Assembly (NCBI GenBank): GCA_003487005.1
Contig: DNFG01000202.1
Coordinates: forward strand, 862-19,443
DNA length: 18,582 bases
Direction: 5' to 3'
Source: Bryobacterales bacterium
Lineage (GTDB): Bacteria > Acidobacteriota > Terriglobia > Bryobacterales > Bryobacteraceae
Shown here in pieces: positions 15,365-18,582 of the stretch. How positions within the stretch are numbered: the first letter of the stretch is position 1; each line of letters starts with the position of its first letter. The notes below the pieces were generated by a model, which was not told where the DNA came from, did no database searches, and worked only from the letters and a program-made list of their open reading frames with translations. The translations under genes were made by a program, and so were the position numbers.

Positions 15365-16644
15365 TCGAAGACGGTGTGACGCAGCTTCCAGTTGCCGCCA
15401 TCCTTGACCCAAAGATGAGAAGACCGAAAGCGGTCGGCCATCTCCATGAAGCCCTCGCGGGTCAGGATTGGGTTGTCGAAACGGCCGCTGGCCTGGGGAA
15501 ACTGATCTTCCGGAATGCTGAGGTACTGGAAGATCTCCTCCGCGAAGCGCTCGGGGAACTCGCCGTCGAATCGCTTCACCAGCGCCACACCCTCGTCCCG
15601 GGTGATATCGCCCGAGCGAATCTCCTGCGAGGCATCGTAGGTCGCCCGCCCAATCCCGAACTTGATGTAGGTCGTATAGTAGTGGAAATCGTCAATGCGG
15701 TCGTCGATCGAGTTGTACTTGCTGTAGGTCCCCGGAGTGCGTTCTGGAGAAGCCTCGAACCCGCCGTGCTCCACCGCATAGTAATAGGCGCTCTGAGGGT
15801 GCCACTTCAAATAGTAGCCGAGGTAGTGAACCTCGACCTTCTTTTTCTCGATCTGCTCCGGATCGGCCGGAAGATAGGGCTGGAGTTCATAGTCCTCAAC
15901 TCCGTAGTCTTCCTTCAGCTCACGGAGCGATGCGCCGCCCAGATAGACGTTGTCCCTGTTTGATGACGTGAAGTACTGCCAGTCGCGGCGGGCGCTTTCG
16001 GTGTCCTCGATCGGGTTCCCGTACTCGGCCTCGTTCTCGCCGTAGAACACCAGCGGGATATCGTGCAGCAACGCCATCTTCGGAGCCAGCGACTTCTGGC
16101 CGAACATGAAAGGTTGGAACGGGTGGAACAGGCGCTCGACCGCCAAGCGGGTCACCAGGCGGTGCGTGCGGCCGTTGGGCGTGCACAGGAAGTTGTCGAA
16201 TCCGGCGTGGAGCCAGGCCTGGAAGTTCCGCCAACCCCACGGGGTGTAGATGTGCGGGGCCCAGGTCACGGTCAGCGGATGCATGCCATACTTGGTGCGC
16301 AGGATGTGGGCCGCATAGAAGCTGTCCTTGCCCCCCGAGCCCGGGACGACGCAATCATAGTGCCCGTCGTTGCGGCGGTGGCGGTCGCACAACTCGCGCA
16401 GTTCCGCGTCCCGCGCCTCCCAGTCGATTGTCGCTCCCTTGCGCTGGGCGACCCGGCAAGCGTCGCACACCCCCTCAGCGTCGAGGTTGATCGTGGTCTT
16501 CTTCGATTCCGCCGTATGCGCGTACTCGACCGCAGAATTCGGTCTCTGGTTCGAGATGACGCACACCTTGCAAAACTTAACTTCGCGCGGGAGACCGTAC
16601 TTTACTTCCAAGTCTCTGGCCGCAGTTCCGTTAGAACTGGTCAA
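15361..16644 (-). CDS. N-acetyl-sugar amidotransferase, WbpG/PseA/PtmG type
   Basis: This 427-residue ATP-dependent amidotransferase has a four-Cys zinc knuckle formed by KFCKVCVIS (C25, C28) and GVCDAC (C60, C63), and the PP-loop SGGKDS at 103-108. The lead-in KYGLPREVKFCKVCVISNQR, then PNSAVEY, is typical of the longer subfamily. Relatives convert an acetamido group of a sugar into an acetamidino group (WbpG on a mannuronic acid derivative, PseA on pseudaminic acid, PtmG on legionaminic acid), taking ammonia from HisH/HisF, which are encoded directly downstream. I place the start at TTG 16644, because GAGGAG (16656-16651) sits six bases upstream. A longer version from TTG 16674 has no such site. 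The sugar substrate is not determined. Confidence 0.85.
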   Translation of the reverse strand: MTSSNGTAARDLEVKYGLPREVKFCKVCVISNQRPNSAVEYAHTAESKKTTINLDAEGVCDACRVAQRKGATIDWEARDAELRELCDRHRRNDGHYDCVVPGSGGKDSFYAAHILRTKYGMHPLTVTWAPHIYTPWGWRNFQAWLHAGFDNFLCTPNGRTHRLVTRLAVERLFHPFQPFMFGQKSLAPKMALLHDIPLVFYGENEAEYGNPIEDTESARRDWQYFTSSNRDNVYLGGASLRELKEDYGVEDYELQPYLPADPEQIEKKKVEVHYLGYYLKWHPQSAYYYAVEHGGFEASPERTPGTYSKYNSIDDRIDDFHYYTTYIKFGIGRATYDASQEIRSGDITRDEGVALVKRFDGEFPERFAEEIFQYLSIPEDQFPQASGRFDNPILTREGFMEMADRFRSSHLWVKDGGNWKLRHTVFE

Positions 16645-16650
16645 AAAGAT

Positions 16651-16656
16651 CTCCTC
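16651..16656 (-). promoter_or_regulatory. Ribosome binding site that fixes a TTG start
   Basis: GAGGAG on the minus strand overlaps the stop codon of the cytidylyltransferase gene (TTTGAGGAG) and lies six bases before TTG 16644. It decides in favour of this rare start codon for the amidotransferase and gives a 10-base gap rather than an overlap between the two genes. Confidence 0.6.
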
Positions 16657-17326
16657 AAAGGTAGGCTGATGCAATCAACAGATCGATTTCTGTATCTATG
16701 TCGATCGACCGTTCGGGCGGCATGATATACGCGGATGTATCTGGAGTGACAAGCGGTCGACCGGCCCTCAAATCGGCCGTCGACATCACATAGACAGCCC
16801 CACTAAGAGCGTACGCCGTAGGCAGGTCCTGTCGCCGGGTAGTGCGGGCCAGCTCAGGCAGAACGGGCTTCATGGTCACGCCGTCAAGAGTGAACATCCA
16901 CGCCGGATGCTTGGCGCATTCGCATACGGACACGACCGGCCCGTCGCTGGCGATTGCCAGTTCTATGCACCCGTCGATGTCGGCGTGGCCGCGCAGCGGC
17001 GATGTGGGTTGCAAGAGCACCGCCAGGTCATAGCCGGGGACCATCTCAGCCGCGTGACGGAATGGCGCGTCTCCGGGGGCGGAATCGCTGGACAGTTCGG
17101 AAGGGCGCATGAAGGGAACGTCAGCGCCCCACTCGCGCGAGACTCGGGCGATATCCTCGTCGTCGGTGGACACCACGACACGGTCGATGCTGCGGCTTTC
17201 GAGCGCCGCCTGGATGGTCCAGGCGATCAACGGCTTTCCGCCAAGAAGGCGCAGGTTCTTGCGAGGCACGCCCTTGGAACCGCCACGTGCGGGGATCACC
17301 GCCAGAACCGAGAGACCGTCGATCAT
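16655..17326 (-). CDS. neuA: CMP-nonulosonic acid (sialic/legionaminic/pseudaminic) cytidylyltransferase
   Basis: This 223-residue cytosolic enzyme activates a nonulosonic acid with CTP to the CMP-sugar donor. VIPARGGSKGVPRKN at 10-24 is the nucleotide-binding signature, followed by VVVSTDDEDIARVS, FMRPSELSSD, LLQPTSPLR at 104-112, and the acidic metal-binding strand SIDIDTEIDL near the C-terminus. The length fits NeuA, LegF (PtmB) and PseF. Choosing among the three needs phylogeny. The PtmE-like neighbour favours legionaminic acid, and the PseA-like genes are compatible with either. ATG 17326 overlaps the upstream stop as ATGA, so the apparent longer frame is rejected. Confidence 0.87.
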   Translation of the reverse strand: MIDGLSVLAVIPARGGSKGVPRKNLRLLGGKPLIAWTIQAALESRSIDRVVVSTDDEDIARVSREWGADVPFMRPSELSSDSAPGDAPFRHAAEMVPGYDLAVLLQPTSPLRGHADIDGCIELAIASDGPVVSVCECAKHPAWMFTLDGVTMKPVLPELARTTRRQDLPTAYALSGAVYVMSTADLRAGRPLVTPDTSAYIMPPERSIDIDTEIDLLIASAYL

Positions 17327-18486
17327 CCGAAAACCGCGCTGAACTCGGCGTTGGCGCGTTCGAAGTCCGGCAGGCGCCCGATGTCCATCCAATAGGCCTC
17401 CGCCCGGTGTGTGCGGACCTTCATCCCGACCTCCAACATGCGCTCCAGCAGGGTCGGCAGGTCGAAGAAGGTGTCGCGCGGCACCAGGGCTAGCGCCTCG
17501 GGCGCGAGGACATAAACGCCGGCGTTGATCAGAAAGCGCTGGGTCGGCTTTTCCTGCAGGGCGGTGACGCCGTCGGGGCCGGCGCTGACGACTCCGAACG
17601 GCACCTGGATCTCATAGTCGCGGACCAGCACCGTGGCCTGGGCGTCGGCGGCCAGGTGGGCGTCCAGAACCGCGCCGTAGTCTTCCTTGGACAGGACGTC
17701 GCCGTTGGACACCACGATCGGCCCGCTCGGCGTTTCCGGCAGCAGGCTGAGAGCGCCGCCGGTTCCCAGGCGGGTCGTCTCGTGCAGGTAGCGGATGTCC
17801 AGGCCCATGTGTGAGCCGTCGCCGAAATGAGCCTCGATCTGCTCGGCCTTGTAGTTGACCGAGAGCCAGAACCGCCGGAACCCCTGCCCCGCATAGTTCA
17901 GGATGATGGTCTCGAGAATCGGACGCGACCCCACCTTCAGCATAGGCTTGGGCGTGTCGCGGGTCAGTTCGGACAGGCGCTGGCCTAGGCCGCCCGCCAT
18001 GATCACGACCTCATGCGAGCGCTCGGGCGCGCGCAGGATCTCGTCCAGGGTGACCAGGCCGACGGCCCGGCCCGCCTCGTCGACGATCGGCAACTGGTGC
18101 AGGCCGAGGTCGCGCAGCATGTCGAGCATGGAGGATCGGCTCTGACCCGGACGCGCCACTCGCGGATTACGGTTCAGGATGGAATGCGCCTGGGCGTGCA
18201 GGTCCGCGCCCGCGATCAGCGCGCGTCGCACGTCGCCGTCGCTGACCGTGCCCATCAAACGACCGTCGTCGTCCACGACCAGGGAGATCCCCGTGCCGGT
18301 GCCGTCGATCACCCGCCCGATGACGGTGATGCGCTCGCCCTTGGTCTTGTCGTTGACCATCTTGATGCCGAGATCTTCCGGGTAGACCCCGCCGATCTCG
18401 CAGAAATTCGGCGTCAGGCCGATATGGACGTAAGGGCCCGCGGTCTGCGAGGCGCTTTCCTTGAGGCGGTTGAGTGGCTGAACCAT
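17323..18486 (-). CDS. Chimeric ORF: PcaG N-terminus joined in frame to a PtmE-like CBS/sugar nucleotidyltransferase
   Basis: One frame of 387 residues has two origins. Residues 1 to about 65 (SASQTAGPYVHIGLTPNF, GGVYPEDLG, MVNDKTKGERITVIGRVIDG) are the N-terminus of protocatechuate 3,4-dioxygenase alpha subunit, almost as in rhizobial PcaG. From about residue 66 the protein is PtmE-like: the rest of a first CBS domain (SLVVDDDGRLMGTVSDGDVR), a second (GLHQLPIVDEAGRAVGLVTL), then a nucleotidyltransferase with VVIMAGGLGQRLSEL and TPKPMLKVG from 160, VVSNGD, and EAYWMDIGRLPDFERAN. PtmE supplies a GDP-activated hexosamine for legionaminic acid in Campylobacter. The ATG has GGAGG ten bases upstream, which is the pcaG signal. 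The dioxygenase iron ligands and core are absent, so no PcaG activity is expected. The start of the first CBS domain is missing, so PtmE function is uncertain. Confidence 0.8.
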   Translation of the reverse strand: MVQPLNRLKESASQTAGPYVHIGLTPNFCEIGGVYPEDLGIKMVNDKTKGERITVIGRVIDGTGTGISLVVDDDGRLMGTVSDGDVRRALIAGADLHAQAHSILNRNPRVARPGQSRSSMLDMLRDLGLHQLPIVDEAGRAVGLVTLDEILRAPERSHEVVIMAGGLGQRLSELTRDTPKPMLKVGSRPILETIILNYAGQGFRRFWLSVNYKAEQIEAHFGDGSHMGLDIRYLHETTRLGTGGALSLLPETPSGPIVVSNGDVLSKEDYGAVLDAHLAADAQATVLVRDYEIQVPFGVVSAGPDGVTALQEKPTQRFLINAGVYVLAPEALALVPRDTFFDLPTLLERMLEVGMKVRTHRAEAYWMDIGRLPDFERANAEFSAVFG

Positions 18487-18532
18487 TGTCGGATTTCCTC
18501 CGTCGTTCCGTTGTGGCGGTGCGCACCCCCGA

Positions 18533-18582
18533 TCAGTTTCCTTTCAGGGGGGTTTCGTACCGCCTCGAGAGCCGACCGCGCG
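18533..18582 (-). CDS. 3' end of an upstream gene, possibly pcaH
   Basis: A minus-strand frame enters at the right edge and ends with RGRLSRRYETPLKGN and TGA at 18535-18533. The stop lies 46 bases before the PcaG-type start codon. In pca operons the beta-subunit gene pcaH directly precedes pcaG, and beta subunits end with a ...VLRGR....TP.E-like tail, which the visible residues roughly resemble. Only 15 codons can be seen and another frame is also open to a stop, so this is an inference from context. Confidence 0.35.
   Translation of the reverse strand, partial: RGRLSRRYETPLKGN

Overview
The window looks composite. Bases 1-2196 read like a very GC-rich Myxococcota/deltaproteobacterial chromosome: the start of a nitrite/sulfite reductase, a Cys-Gly-repeat lipoprotein and an MHS-type transporter. 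From about 3220 to the end the genes read like an alphaproteobacterium, probably Caulobacterales or a relative: a methyltransferase, acetyl-CoA synthetase, a surface-polysaccharide operon, and protocatechuate dioxygenase (pcaH/pcaG) sequence at the far right. These taxonomic impressions rest on remembered family sequences and codon style, not on a search.

Layout. 1-248 (-) nitrite/sulfite reductase N-terminus, behind a promoter carrying three ATAACGGA repeats. 422-637 (-) lipoprotein. 829-2196 (+) MHS/MFS transporter. 2198-3215 a decayed IS481-family element, inserted exactly at the transporter stop codon, with a broken transposase on the minus strand. 3318-4175 (-) SAM methyltransferase. 4176-4597 no recognisable gene. 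4598-6547 (+) acs. 6661-18486 (-) one tightly packed polysaccharide operon.

The operon, in transcription order (right to left), is: a PcaG-PtmE chimeric ORF (CBS plus sugar-nucleotidyltransferase), a CMP-nonulosonate cytidylyltransferase, a WbpG/PseA/PtmG-type N-acetyl-sugar amidotransferase, HisF-like and HisH-like subunits, a Wzx flippase, a GT-B-like protein, a Wzy/WaaL-like polymerase, a 47-codon remnant of a sugar epimerase/dehydratase, a class II glutamine amidotransferase fused to a second WbpG-type domain, and a WbuB-like GT4. Most junctions are 4-base ATGA or GTGA overlaps, implying translational coupling. Together the genes suggest activation, amidation/amidination, export and polymerisation of a glycan containing an amidated sugar such as a legionaminic- or pseudaminic-type nonulosonic acid. 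The early sugar pathway (dehydratase, aminotransferase, nonulosonate synthase) is not in the window.

The most interesting points are: (1) one operon carries two different ammonia-delivery designs for WbpG-type amidotransferases, separate HisH/HisF and a covalent class II glutaminase fusion; (2) the first ~65 residues of the PtmE-like protein are the N-terminus of protocatechuate 3,4-dioxygenase alpha subunit; (3) the flanks of the IS481 element do not match as a target duplication, and the apparent taxonomic change falls at that element. Points 2 and 3 could each be real rearrangements or assembly joins.
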